From the NCBI GenBank assembly GCA_018970445.1, contig JAGWWF010000001.1:62001-126000 (forward strand): a stretch of DNA of 64,000 bases, read 5' to 3'. The translations under genes and the position numbers were made by a program. Positions 1 through 7,680 of this stretch are shown in pieces. This DNA comes from Alphaproteobacteria bacterium. Its GTDB lineage: Bacteria; Pseudomonadota; Alphaproteobacteria; Sphingomonadales; Sphingomonadaceae. A model generated the notes under the pieces. That model was not told the DNA's origin and ran no database searches. It saw only the letters and a list, made by a program, of their open reading frames with translations. How positions within the stretch are numbered: position 1 is the stretch's first letter; every line of letters starts with the position of its first letter.

Positions 1-98
1 GCACCATCAATGGCCGTCTTGGTCAAGGCAAGCACGCCAAGCTCCACCACCAGCGCCTGCACCGACGCCAGATCATAATGCGGTTTCAACTTCTCCAT
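1..98 (-). CDS. mqsR: MqsR-family type II toxin, 5' fragment (runs off the window)
   Basis: Only the first 32 codons are inside the window. They read MEKLKPHYDLASVQALVVEL followed by GVLALTKTAIDG, which resembles the N-terminus of MqsR toxins (MEK.xPHxxLxxV), mRNA interferases of the RelE/YoeB fold that cut mRNA, typically at GCU or GCA. In mqsRA operons the toxin gene comes first, so the antitoxin would lie beyond the left edge. A palindrome at 103-117 covers the Shine-Dalgarno region, as expected for autorepression by the antitoxin. The identification rests on the N-terminus alone, so the catalytic residues are unseen. Confidence 0.65.
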   Translation of the reverse strand, partial: MEKLKPHYDLASVQALVVELGVLALTKTAIDG

Positions 99-102
99 TG
101 AC

Positions 103-117
103 TACCCTATAAGGGTA
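103..117. promoter_or_regulatory. Palindrome before the MqsR-like toxin (probable antitoxin operator)
   Basis: TACCCT-ATA-AGGGTA is a perfect 6+3+6 inverted repeat ending 5 nt from the toxin start codon. The layout (short arms, 3-nt centre, next to the first gene) resembles the MqsA operator of E. coli, in which AACCT and AGGTT arms flank a short spacer. It overlaps the ribosome-binding AGGG, so a bound repressor could block both transcription and translation initiation. The regulator itself is inferred. Confidence 0.55.
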
Positions 118-133
118 ATTTCTACAAGAGCGG

Positions 134-679
134 TCAGATCCCCCGTTTGGGCGCAGCAAGCACGCGGCGGATTTCGGGCTCGAAGCTTTCCAGGCTGTCC
201 ACGTCGAATTCCGGGTCAAAGGCCGGGGCGTCCCAGCGGTCGACGATCTTTTCCGCCATCGCGAACCACGGCTCACCGCGAAACTTCTCGCGGGCGTTCG
301 GGTCCTTGCCCAGATGCTCGTAATAATAACGGCCCTGGAAATCCTGGTGGTGGACGATGGCGTGATAGATGTCGTCGCTCACATAGGGTTTCAGCATTTC
401 GCCGGCGATGGCGCCGTGGTTGGGGATGCTGAACAGCTTGCCGATGTCGTGGCACAGCGCGGCGACCACTTCCTCATCGCTCGCGCCGTCGCGGCGGGCC
501 AGGGTGGCGGTCATCAGGCTGTGCACCAGTTGATTCGCGCCAAAGCCCACTTCAATGGCTTCCAGCCGCCTGAGCGAATCGATGATCTGCGTCGCGGCGG
601 CGGATTGCTGGTGCTTCATGTGCTCGGCGGCAATGTGCATCCAGTCGTCGCGGGTGCCTTCAACCATGGTGGTGAACAT
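134..679 (-). CDS. HD-domain protein, PhnZ/MIOX-like
   Basis: 181 aa. The motif ANQLVHSL (about residues 48-55), then CHDIGK (76-81), a His at 88, HAIVHH (106-111) and a late Asp form an HD metal-binding set. NQLxHSL closely resembles PhnZ, a mixed-valent di-iron oxygenase of the HD superfamily that cleaves a C-P bond; related MIOX-like proteins oxidise C-H bonds. It could equally be a phosphohydrolase. The start is preceded by GGGAGGA 6 nt upstream. It lies 16 nt downstream of the acyl-CoA ligase on the same strand, so the two are probably cotranscribed, which points to a role with an acyl or alcohol substrate rather than nucleotides. No phosphonate genes are nearby. The substrate is unknown. 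Confidence 0.7.
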   Translation of the reverse strand: MFTTMVEGTRDDWMHIAAEHMKHQQSAAATQIIDSLRRLEAIEVGFGANQLVHSLMTATLARRDGASDEEVVAALCHDIGKLFSIPNHGAIAGEMLKPYVSDDIYHAIVHHQDFQGRYYYEHLGKDPNAREKFRGEPWFAMAEKIVDRWDAPAFDPEFDVDSLESFEPEIRRVLAAPKRGI

Positions 680-695
680 TGTTCGTCCTCCCGAC

Positions 696-2426
696 TCAGG
701 CCGCCCGTGCGGCCCAGATTTCGCGATACTGCGTGCGCAAGGATACCTTGTCGATCTTGGCCGATCCCAGCTTGGGCAGTTGATCGCGGCTGATCCACAG
801 CTTGGCGGGGATCTTGTAGGCGGCCAGATTGGCTTTCAGATAATCGATGAGGGCCGCCGGCTCCACCGTCTCGCCCGGCTTGGCATAGACGACCGCGCCG
901 ACAATCTCGCCCAGCCGTTCATCGGGCAGGCCGAACACGCTGCATTCGGCCACCGCCGGGTGGGCATAGATGGCCCCTTCCACCTCCTGGCAGCTGATAT
1001 TCTCGCCGCCGCGGATGATGATGTCCTTCTTGCGATCGACGATGAACAGATAGCCTTCGTCGTCGAGATAGCCCAGATCGCCGCTGCGGAACCAGCCATC
1101 GCCCACGAAGGCGGCGGCGGTGGCATCGGGCTTGTTCCAGTAACCCCGGCAGTTGCAGACGGACCGCAGGCAGACCTCGCCAATCTCGCCGGGGGCCAGG
1201 CCGGCGCCCACCGGGCCATCGCCGCCGGCAATGCGGATTTCCATCAGCGGCGGCGCGGCTCTGCCGGTGGAGGCCGGCTTGGCGCGATAATTTTCGCGGA
1301 TGTTGCCGGCCCCCACACCGTTGGTTTCGGTGAGGCCATAGCCCTGCACCGGATGCTTGCCGGCAAATTCGCTCGCCAGCCGATCGACATGTTCGGGCGG
1401 GCGCGGCGCGCCGCCCGATGCGATGTCGACCAGGCTGGACAGATCATATTTGTGCCGGTTCGGGTGCTGCATCAGTTCCAGGCTCATCGTCGGCACGCCA
1501 ACGAAATAGGTGCAGCGTTCCGCCTCGATCAGGCGCAGCGCCTCGCCGGCATCCCATTTGTGCATGATGATCATCTTGCGGCCGATGGCGATGGAGACCA
1601 GCAGCACCGGCACCAGCCCGGTGATGTGGAACAGCGGCACGTTCAGCAGCATGACCTGCTGATCGGCCGGGGCCACGCCGGCCTTGGCCGACAGATCAAG
1701 CAGCGCCAGGCCCATGACGAGATAGTTCATCGACGCCGACACCTGGGCGCGGTGGGTGGACACTGCCCCCTTGGGCGAACCGGTGGAGCCCGACGTGTAC
1801 ATGATGGTGCAATCATCTTCGGGGCTGAGTTCGGGCAGATACCACATGGTGTCGGGGCTGTGCGCCAGTTCATCCTCGGCACGCAGCAGGCCCAGCGCGG
1901 CGGCGTCTGCGGCGGCGGTGCGCACGGTGAGGATGGTGGCGGTGCAGGCCAGCGTGGCCAGGCGGCGGGCGCGTTCGGCATCGGCGATGACCAGCCGCGC
2001 GCCGGAATCGCGGATGCCGTAATCCATTTCCTCGGCCGTCCACCAGGCGTTCATCGGGATGCACACCGCGCCCATGTGGACGATGGCACAATAGGCGATG
2101 ATCCATTCGGGATAGTTGCGCATGGCCACACCCACCCGATCGCCCTTGGCGATGCCGTGGCGGTGTTGCAGCATGGCGGCGAAGCGCAGGCTTTTCTGGT
2201 ACACCTCGGCAAAGGTCATGCGCTCTTCGCCGAACACCAGAAATTCCTTTTCGCCCTGGGTGGCAAAGAAGAAGGCCAGATATTCGCGCATGGTGGGCGG
2301 CGCGGCACTGAACACCGGCAGGGTGACACCGTGCACAGCGGCTTCGCCCACGCCGAGCGGGCCGCCGGGGGCGGTGATGCCGGCGATCACATCATCAAGT
2401 GCGGCGTCGAGCGCGGATTTCGTCAC
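696..2426 (-). CDS. Class I adenylate-forming enzyme, fatty acyl-CoA ligase type
   Basis: 576 aa. It activates a carboxylic acid with ATP to an acyl-AMP and passes it to CoA. Signatures in order: phosphate loop TSGSTGSPKG (about 215-225), GYGLTETNG (about 370), SGDLGYLDDEG, the hinge DRKKDIIIRGGENI, and the C-terminal catalytic Lys in KLGSAKIDK. Start chosen at GTG 2426 because GGGAGGA lies 6 nt upstream; an in-frame TTG 15 nt further out would overlap that Shine-Dalgarno. The N-terminal 50 residues are unusual for the family but do not look like a signal peptide. Two acyl-CoA dehydrogenase genes lie upstream on the same strand, suggesting a beta-oxidation-like route for an unusual acid. The chain specificity cannot be read from the sequence. 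Confidence 0.88.
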   Translation of the reverse strand: MTKSALDAALDDVIAGITAPGGPLGVGEAAVHGVTLPVFSAAPPTMREYLAFFFATQGEKEFLVFGEERMTFAEVYQKSLRFAAMLQHRHGIAKGDRVGVAMRNYPEWIIAYCAIVHMGAVCIPMNAWWTAEEMDYGIRDSGARLVIADAERARRLATLACTATILTVRTAAADAAALGLLRAEDELAHSPDTMWYLPELSPEDDCTIMYTSGSTGSPKGAVSTHRAQVSASMNYLVMGLALLDLSAKAGVAPADQQVMLLNVPLFHITGLVPVLLVSIAIGRKMIIMHKWDAGEALRLIEAERCTYFVGVPTMSLELMQHPNRHKYDLSSLVDIASGGAPRPPEHVDRLASEFAGKHPVQGYGLTETNGVGAGNIRENYRAKPASTGRAAPPLMEIRIAGGDGPVGAGLAPGEIGEVCLRSVCNCRGYWNKPDATAAAFVGDGWFRSGDLGYLDDEGYLFIVDRKKDIIIRGGENISCQEVEGAIYAHPAVAECSVFGLPDERLGEIVGAVVYAKPGETVEPAALIDYLKANLAAYKIPAKLWISRDQLPKLGSAKIDKVSLRTQYREIWAARAA

Positions 2427-2550
2427 GATATGTCCTCCCAAGGGCGTGGCTGGCCGCTGTGGCGGCTTTTGTTACCGCCACTTCATGCCACGCTGGCAGA
2501 TGCTTGCAAGCGCAAGGATTGGGTGGGGGCCATTCATCGAAAAGGACGTC

Positions 2551-2649
2551 GTCATGCTGAACTTGTTTCAGCATCCATGGCCATGCGCCTGCACCAGCGC
2601 GCATTGGCCGGCCTGTCTCCCATGGATGCTGAAACAGGTTCAGCATGAC
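2551..2649. repeat. Long inverted repeat, 30-bp arms (REP/doublet-like)
   Basis: Left arm 2551-2580 begins GTCATGCTGAACTTGTTTCA; right arm 2620-2649 is its reverse complement with one mismatch, a G-U-compatible change. The loop is 39 nt. Arms of this GTCATGCTGAAC type occur widely between genes in sphingomonads. It lies between two same-strand genes, the acyl-CoA ligase and an acyl-CoA dehydrogenase, where it may stabilise or terminate the upstream message. Confidence 0.85.
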
Positions 2650-2691
2650 AAGCATGTTCAGGAGGACGGGTGTTTGTGAAGAACGGCCCCT

Positions 2692-3828
2692 TCAATAACC
2701 CAGCGTCCGCGCGATGCGGTCGCTGTGGAAGGCGGCGTCGCCAAATGTCTCCTGGGCGGCGCGGGCGCGCTTCATGAAGAAGCCGATGTCATATTCATCG
2801 GTCATGCCGATGCCGCCGTGCATCTGCACGCCTTCGTTGCTGGCCAGGATCGCCACCTCGCCAGCCTTGGCCTTGGCCAGACTGACATACATCGGTGCCC
2901 GGTCGCTGCCTTCATCGAGGGCCTGCAACGCCTTCAGCGTGGCCGAACGCGCCAGTTCCACTTCGCAGAACAGGTGCGCGGCGCGGTGTTGCAGCGCCTG
3001 GAAGCTGCCGATCTTGCTGCCAAACTGTTCGCGCTGTTTCAGATAATCCACCGTCATGGCAAAGGCGGTGCCCGACACGCCCAGCATTTCGGCGGCCAGG
3101 CAGGCACGCCCGGCGTCCAGCATCTTCTCCAGGGTGGCAAAGCCGTTGCCCACGTCGCCCAGCACATCGGCGCCATCGACCTGCACATCGGCCAGGGTGA
3201 CGCGCGCGGCGCCGCGGCTGTCCACCATCGAACGGCGATCAACCGTCACGCCATCGGACTTGGGGTTGACGAGGAACAGGGTGATGCCGGCGGTGTCACC
3301 CACCTCGCCGCCGGTGCGCGCCGCGACGATCAGCGTGTCGGCCGCCGCGCCATCGAGGACGAAGCCCTTGGTGCCGTTCAGCTTGAAGCCGTTGCCCGAC
3401 GGGGTGGCGGTGGTGGCCACGTGGTTGGGCTTGTGGCGGGCGGCTTCATCGGCGGCCAGCGCGAACAAATGCGCGCCTTGCGCGATGAGCGGCAGATAGC
3501 GAGCCTGTTGTTCGGGCGTGCCCTGTTTCAGCGCGGTGGCACCCAGCACGGCGGTGGAAAGCATCGGCGCGGCCGACAGGTTCTTGCCCATCGCTTCCAT
3601 GATGATGCCGGCCGCGACATGGCCCATATCGGCCCCGCCATGGCTTTCCGGCACCAGCACGCCGGCAAAGCCCATTTCGGCCATCCTGGCCCAGACATCG
3701 CGGGAGAAGCCGATGGGATTATTGCTGTCGCGAAGGCTGCGGTGCTGCGACACGGGGGCTTCATCCTTGAAGAAACCATCCGCCGAATCGCGGATCATGA
3801 TCTGGTCGTCGGTGAGGATGAGCGGCAT
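2692..3828 (-). CDS. Acyl-CoA dehydrogenase, short subunit type
   Basis: 378 aa flavoenzyme of the ACAD fold that would introduce an alpha-beta double bond into an acyl-CoA. Visible are ESHGGADMGH in the N-terminal domain, FVLDGAAADTLIVAA in the middle strand domain, YLKQREQFGSKIGSFQALQH in the C-terminal helices and GGIGMTDEYDIGFF near the end. The usual C-terminal EGT(S/N)E-type catalytic Glu loop is missing: the protein ends RAAQETFGDAAFHSDRIAR. That is typical of one subunit of heteromeric alpha2-beta2 dehydrogenases used for steroid-like or bulky acyl-CoAs. Start at ATG 3828, preceded by AGGAAG; earlier in-frame codons run through a repeat. The partner candidate is the next gene upstream (3994-5196). 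Confidence 0.88.
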   Translation of the reverse strand: MPLILTDDQIMIRDSADGFFKDEAPVSQHRSLRDSNNPIGFSRDVWARMAEMGFAGVLVPESHGGADMGHVAAGIIMEAMGKNLSAAPMLSTAVLGATALKQGTPEQQARYLPLIAQGAHLFALAADEAARHKPNHVATTATPSGNGFKLNGTKGFVLDGAAADTLIVAARTGGEVGDTAGITLFLVNPKSDGVTVDRRSMVDSRGAARVTLADVQVDGADVLGDVGNGFATLEKMLDAGRACLAAEMLGVSGTAFAMTVDYLKQREQFGSKIGSFQALQHRAAHLFCEVELARSATLKALQALDEGSDRAPMYVSLAKAKAGEVAILASNEGVQMHGGIGMTDEYDIGFFMKRARAAQETFGDAAFHSDRIARTLGY

Positions 3829-3864
3829 GTCTGTCTTCCTTCTTCCCTCCCCTTCCTTGCTTCT

Positions 3865-3986
3865 CCCCTCCCCTTCAGGGGAGGGGTCGGGGGTGGGGAA
3901 GTGGCAGGTAACGCGATGTTTTATTGAAAAAATGCGGTCCAAGTGGAGACGTCCTCACCCCCAACCCCTCCCCTGAAGGGGAGGGG
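3865..3986. repeat. Inverted doublet of a G-rich hairpin repeat
   Basis: The left unit (3865-3895) starts CCCCTCCCCTTCAGGGGAGG; the right unit (3956-3986) is its reverse complement with one mismatch over 31 nt. Each unit is itself a hairpin (9-bp stem CCCCTCCCC/GGGGAGGGG with TTCA or TGAA loop). The two copies face each other across a 60-nt AT-richer spacer between the two acyl-CoA dehydrogenase genes. The arrangement resembles REPIN doublets. Confidence 0.85.
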
Positions 3987-3993
3987 AATCAGG

Positions 3994-5196
3994 TCAGGCC
4001 CCCGGCAGATCCAGCACGCGCTTGGCGATGATGTTCAGCTGCACTTCCGAGGTGCCGCCTTCGATCGAATTGGCCCGGCTGCGCAGCCAGGAGCGGGCAA
4101 GATCGCCGTCGCCTTTCTCTTCGCCCTCCCAGGTCAGGCCGTCGCTGCCGCGGATCGACATCAGCAGCTGCATGCGCTCCTTGTTCAGCTCGGTGCCGTA
4201 ATATTTCAGCATCGAACTGAGCGCGCCGGTGCCCTGGCCCTGCTTGGCCTCGGCCAGCGTCCGCTCCATCGTCAGCGAAAAGGCCAGCGCATTGATCTCG
4301 TGGCGGGCGATGTCGGTGCGCAAGCTCGTGTCGGCCAGGATGGCGGCATCCAGGCCGATCAGCCGCTTGGCGATGTTGGACACCGAATCGCGCTGGCCGC
4401 CGCCGGTCGAATCGCTGCCGCCGATCATGTCCCGCTCGTGGGTGAGCAAATATTTAGCGATGTCCCAGCCCTTGCCGGGCTGGCCCATCAGATTGGCCTT
4501 GGGCACTTGCACATTGTCGAAGAAGGTCTGGCAGAAGGGCGAGGAACCGGAAATCAGCTTGATCGGGCTGGTGGACACGCCTTCGCTGGCCATGTCGAAC
4601 AAGAGGAAGCTGATGCCCAGATGCTTGGGCGCTTGCGCGTCGGTGCGCACCAGGCAGAAGATCCAGTCCGCCTTGTCGGCATAGCTGGTCCACACCTTGG
4701 AGCCGTTGACCAGATAATGATCGCCCTTGTCCTCGGCGGATGTGCGCAGCGAGGCCAGATCGGAACCGGCCCCCGGTTCCGAATAGCCCTGGCACCAGCG
4801 GATTTCACCGCGGGCGATGCGGGGCAGATGCTCCAGCTTCTGCGCTTCATTGCCATATTTCAGCAGCGCCGGGCCGAGCATCCAGATGCCGAAGCTGGAC
4901 AGCGGCGAGCGCGCCTTGATGCGGCGCATCTCCTCGGCCAGCACCTTGGCCTGTTCCCGGCTGAGACCGCCGCCGCCATAGGCCGCCGGCCATTCCGGCA
5001 CGGTCCAGCCCTTTGCGCCCATGCGCTCCAGCCACAGGCGCTGGCCCTCGCTCTTGAACTGGCAGTTGCGGCCGCCCCAGCACACATCATCATCGCCGCG
5101 GATCGGTTCGCGCATGTCGGCCGGGCAATTGGCCTCCAGCCACGCGCGGGTTTCGGCCCGGAATGCGTCAAGGTCAGCCGCCGCAAGATCAGCCAT
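3994..5196 (-). CDS. Acyl-CoA dehydrogenase, long subunit type
   Basis: 400 aa ACAD-family flavoenzyme. It has the WTVPEWPAAYGGGGLS N-terminal motif, CQGYSEPGAGSDLASLRT (FAD/substrate strand), DYADKADWIFCLVRT-like core and a C-terminal EGGTSEVQLNIIAKRVL with Glu about residue 379 at the usual base position. Start at ATG 5196, with GGGAG 8 nt upstream; an in-frame ATG 33 nt further out lacks a ribosome site. Next to the 378-aa dehydrogenase lacking this Glu, it forms a long/short pair like the heterotetrameric ChsE-type enzymes of steroid side-chain breakdown. Separation by a repeat leaves cotranscription plausible but unproven. Confidence 0.9.
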   Translation of the reverse strand: MADLAAADLDAFRAETRAWLEANCPADMREPIRGDDDVCWGGRNCQFKSEGQRLWLERMGAKGWTVPEWPAAYGGGGLSREQAKVLAEEMRRIKARSPLSSFGIWMLGPALLKYGNEAQKLEHLPRIARGEIRWCQGYSEPGAGSDLASLRTSAEDKGDHYLVNGSKVWTSYADKADWIFCLVRTDAQAPKHLGISFLLFDMASEGVSTSPIKLISGSSPFCQTFFDNVQVPKANLMGQPGKGWDIAKYLLTHERDMIGGSDSTGGGQRDSVSNIAKRLIGLDAAILADTSLRTDIARHEINALAFSLTMERTLAEAKQGQGTGALSSMLKYYGTELNKERMQLLMSIRGSDGLTWEGEEKGDGDLARSWLRSRANSIEGGTSEVQLNIIAKRVLDLPGA

Positions 5197-5282
5197 CGTC
5201 CACTCCCACTGGAAAAATCGTCCCTGCACCTTATGGTGGCCAAAGCCGGCGACGCAAAGCTGGCAGATGATGCAGAGGCCCG

Positions 5283-6140
5283 ATGTTTTCTCAACTGATG
5301 ATCGCCGCCGTGGATTTCTCCACCCTGCCGATTCGGCCGGAGGCGTTCACCATTCCCGCCTTCAGCCTGGCCGGCAGCACATGGGGGCCATTTGCGCTGC
5401 GCTGGTACAGCCTGGCCTATATCGTCGCCATTGCCGGCGGCTGGTGGCTGCTCACCCGCATGATCCGCCGGCCGGGCGCGCCGCTGAACGAACGCCAGCT
5501 CGATGATTTCATCACCTGGGTGACGCTGGGGGTGATTGGCGGCGGCCGGCTGGGCTATGTGATCTTCTACAATCCGGCCAAATATCTGGCCGATCCCATG
5601 GAAATATTGCGGCTGTGGGATGGCGGCATGAGCTTTCACGGCGGCTGTTTCGGGGTGATTGCCGCCTGTTTCGTGCATGGCTGGTTCGCGCGCTATTCCG
5701 GGCTGCGTCTGCTGGATTATGTCGCCACCGTCACGCCGCTGGGCCTGGGGGTTGGCCGGCTGGCCAACTTCGTCAACGGCGAATTGTGGGGCCGGCCCAC
5801 CGGCAGCGATTGGGGGGTGATCTTTCCCGATGCCGGGCCCCAGCCGCGCCACCCCAGCCAGCTGTATGAAGCCGGGCTGGAAGGCGGCGTGCTGCTGATC
5901 CTGCTGTCGGCATTGTTCTGGTTCACGCCCGCCCGGCTGCGGCCCGGCCTGCTGGCCGGCCTGTTCGGGGCCGGTTATGGCATCTCGCGCTATATCGTTG
6001 AAAATTATCGTGAACCCGATCGCCAGCTCGGCATCCTCGAATCTGGCCTCACCATGGGGCAAACGCTCACCCTGCCGCTGATCGGGGCTGGCCTGCTGCT
6101 GCTGCTGCTGGCACTGGTGAGGAAACCCGTATCGGCATGA
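5283..6140 (+). CDS. lgt: Prolipoprotein diacylglyceryl transferase
   Basis: 285 aa inner-membrane enzyme that moves diacylglycerol from phosphatidylglycerol to the lipobox Cys of preprolipoproteins. About seven hydrophobic segments are visible. Family signatures: GGRLGYVIFYNPAKY (about 80-95), GMSFHGG (about 115-121) and the Lgt signature GRLANFVNGELWGRP (about 157-171), then RHPSQLYEA and SRYIVENYREPD. Length is normal. Start at 5283 has GAGG 4 nt upstream; ATG at 5298 is an alternative. It begins a plus-strand operon, overlapping the next gene by 4 nt (ATGA). Confidence 0.96.
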   Translation: MFSQLMIAAVDFSTLPIRPEAFTIPAFSLAGSTWGPFALRWYSLAYIVAIAGGWWLLTRMIRRPGAPLNERQLDDFITWVTLGVIGGGRLGYVIFYNPAKYLADPMEILRLWDGGMSFHGGCFGVIAACFVHGWFARYSGLRLLDYVATVTPLGLGVGRLANFVNGELWGRPTGSDWGVIFPDAGPQPRHPSQLYEAGLEGGVLLILLSALFWFTPARLRPGLLAGLFGAGYGISRYIVENYREPDRQLGILESGLTMGQTLTLPLIGAGLLLLLLALVRKPVSA

Positions 6141-7162
6141 GCCTGGCCGACCATCTGCGCGCCCGCATTCTGGCCGATGGCCCGCTGCGCCTGGATGCCT
6201 GGATGGCGGCCTGCAACGCCGCCTATTATGCCGGCGATGATCCGCTGGGCCGCGATTTCATCACCGCGCCCGAAATCAGCCAGATGTTTGGGGAGATGAT
6301 CGGCGGCTGGATCGGCGATCTGTGGCTGCGCGGTGGCAAGCCGGCGTTCCACCTGGTGGAACTGGGCCCTGGCCATGGCACGCTTCTGGCCGATGCGCTG
6401 CGCGTGGTTGCCCGCCTGCCCGGCTGCACCGATGCGCTGCACCTGCATCTGGTGGAAACCAGCCTGGCCCTGCGCGCGGTGCAGCGCGGCCGCCTGGCCG
6501 CCTGGCCGGCGCACTGGCACGACCGGGTTGATCAACTGCCCGATGATCGCCCGCTGATCATCATCGCCAACGAATTTTTCGATGCCCTGCCCATCCGCCA
6601 GCGCCGGGGTGGCCGTGAACTCCATGTCGATTTCGCCGATGGCCAGTTCGGCCCGGCCTGGCTGCCGGCCGCCAAGGACGCTATCGGCCCGGATGCGGAA
6701 TGGAGCGCCGATGCGCTGGCCATCGCCGGGCATCTGGCCGGCCGGCTGGCCGCCCAGGGCGGCGCGGCGTTGGTCATCGATTATGGCTATGCTCGGGCCG
6801 GCGTGACGGCTCCCGATACGTTGCAGGCCGTGCATCGCGGCGATTTCGTCAGCCCGTTTCTCAACCCCGGCGGCCATGATCTCACCGCCCATGTCGATTT
6901 TGCCGCGCTGGCGGCCGTGGCAACGGCGCGCGGGCTGGCCAGCCATGGCCCGGTGGCGCAGGGGGCATTTCTGGGCGCGCTGGGCATCGGCGCGCGCGCC
7001 GATCGGCTGAAACAGGGCCGCGCCCCGGCCGATGCGGCCGCCATCACCGCGGCGCTGCTGCGGCTGACTGCGCCGCAACAGATGGGCGCGATCTTCCAGG
7101 TGCTGGCCCTCACTGCGCCGGGCTGGCCAGTGCCGGCCGGATTTGCCATGGAACCGGCATGA
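6137..7162 (+). CDS. SAM-dependent methyltransferase, MidA/NDUFAF7 family
   Basis: 341 aa. The SAM-binding loop VELGPGHGTL (about residues 73-82), preceded by GRDFITAPEISQMFGEMIGGW, is the hallmark of the NDUFAF7/MidA family. The mitochondrial member methylates an Arg of the NDUFS2 subunit of complex I during assembly; bacterial members are presumed to act on proteins. IIANEFFDALP and ALVIDYGYARAG follow. Translation is coupled to lgt by an ATGA overlap and to the GNAT gene by another. The lgt-MidA-pgeF order is common in alphaproteobacteria, but no functional link is established. The target protein here is unknown. Confidence 0.9.
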   Translation: MSLADHLRARILADGPLRLDAWMAACNAAYYAGDDPLGRDFITAPEISQMFGEMIGGWIGDLWLRGGKPAFHLVELGPGHGTLLADALRVVARLPGCTDALHLHLVETSLALRAVQRGRLAAWPAHWHDRVDQLPDDRPLIIIANEFFDALPIRQRRGGRELHVDFADGQFGPAWLPAAKDAIGPDAEWSADALAIAGHLAGRLAAQGGAALVIDYGYARAGVTAPDTLQAVHRGDFVSPFLNPGGHDLTAHVDFAALAAVATARGLASHGPVAQGAFLGALGIGARADRLKQGRAPADAAAITAALLRLTAPQQMGAIFQVLALTAPGWPVPAGFAMEPA

Positions 7163-7680
7163 GCGACGATCTTGTGTCCTACCGCGATGCCACGCCCGCC
7201 GATGGCGCGGTGCTGGGCGGCATTGCCCGCGCCACCTTCATCGATACGTTCGGGCCGCTCTATGCCCTGCCCGATCTGGCCAGCTTCCTCGCCCAGGGCA
7301 GCGATGCGGCCTATGCCGCCGAACTGGCCGATCCCGATATCCAGGTGCGCTTTGCCCTGTGTGGCGGCGCGCCGATCGGTTTCTGCAAGATCAGCAGCCT
7401 GAAACTGCCCGCCCCCGATCCCGCGTCCGGCGCGATGGAGCTGCGCCAGCTCTATGTCTACAAGCCGTGGCAGGGGCTGGGGATTGCCGATGTGCTGACC
7501 GGTTGGGCCAGGGAGCAGGCACGGGCGCGCGGCGCCAGCGAATTGTGGCTCAGCGTGTTCACGCAAAATCCCCGCGCCCGCCGCTTCTATGCCCGCCACG
7601 GCTTTGCCGAGGTGGCGCCCTATCACTTCATGGTCGGCACCCAGGCCGACGAGGATATAATGTGCCGGGCAACGCTTTAG
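7159..7680 (+). CDS. GNAT-family N-acetyltransferase
   Basis: 173 aa. One GNAT domain spans nearly the whole protein. MELRQLYVYKPWQGLGIADV is motif A, with the acetyl-CoA pyrophosphate loop QGLG, and NPRARRFYARHGF is motif B. It would acetylate an amine on a small molecule or protein; the acceptor cannot be inferred. The start overlaps the methyltransferase stop by 4 nt, and the last 19 nt overlap the start of pgeF. It is therefore the third gene of a tightly coupled operon with lgt and the MidA-like gene. Confidence 0.88.
   Translation: MSDDLVSYRDATPADGAVLGGIARATFIDTFGPLYALPDLASFLAQGSDAAYAAELADPDIQVRFALCGGAPIGFCKISSLKLPAPDPASGAMELRQLYVYKPWQGLGIADVLTGWAREQARARGASELWLSVFTQNPRARRFYARHGFAEVAPYHFMVGTQADEDIMCRATL

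Noticed and set aside
555-2648. A 697-codon plus-strand open frame opposite the acyl-CoA ligase
   Set aside because: Antisense shadow with repetitive His/Gln/Gly content. The minus-strand ligase has all family motifs.
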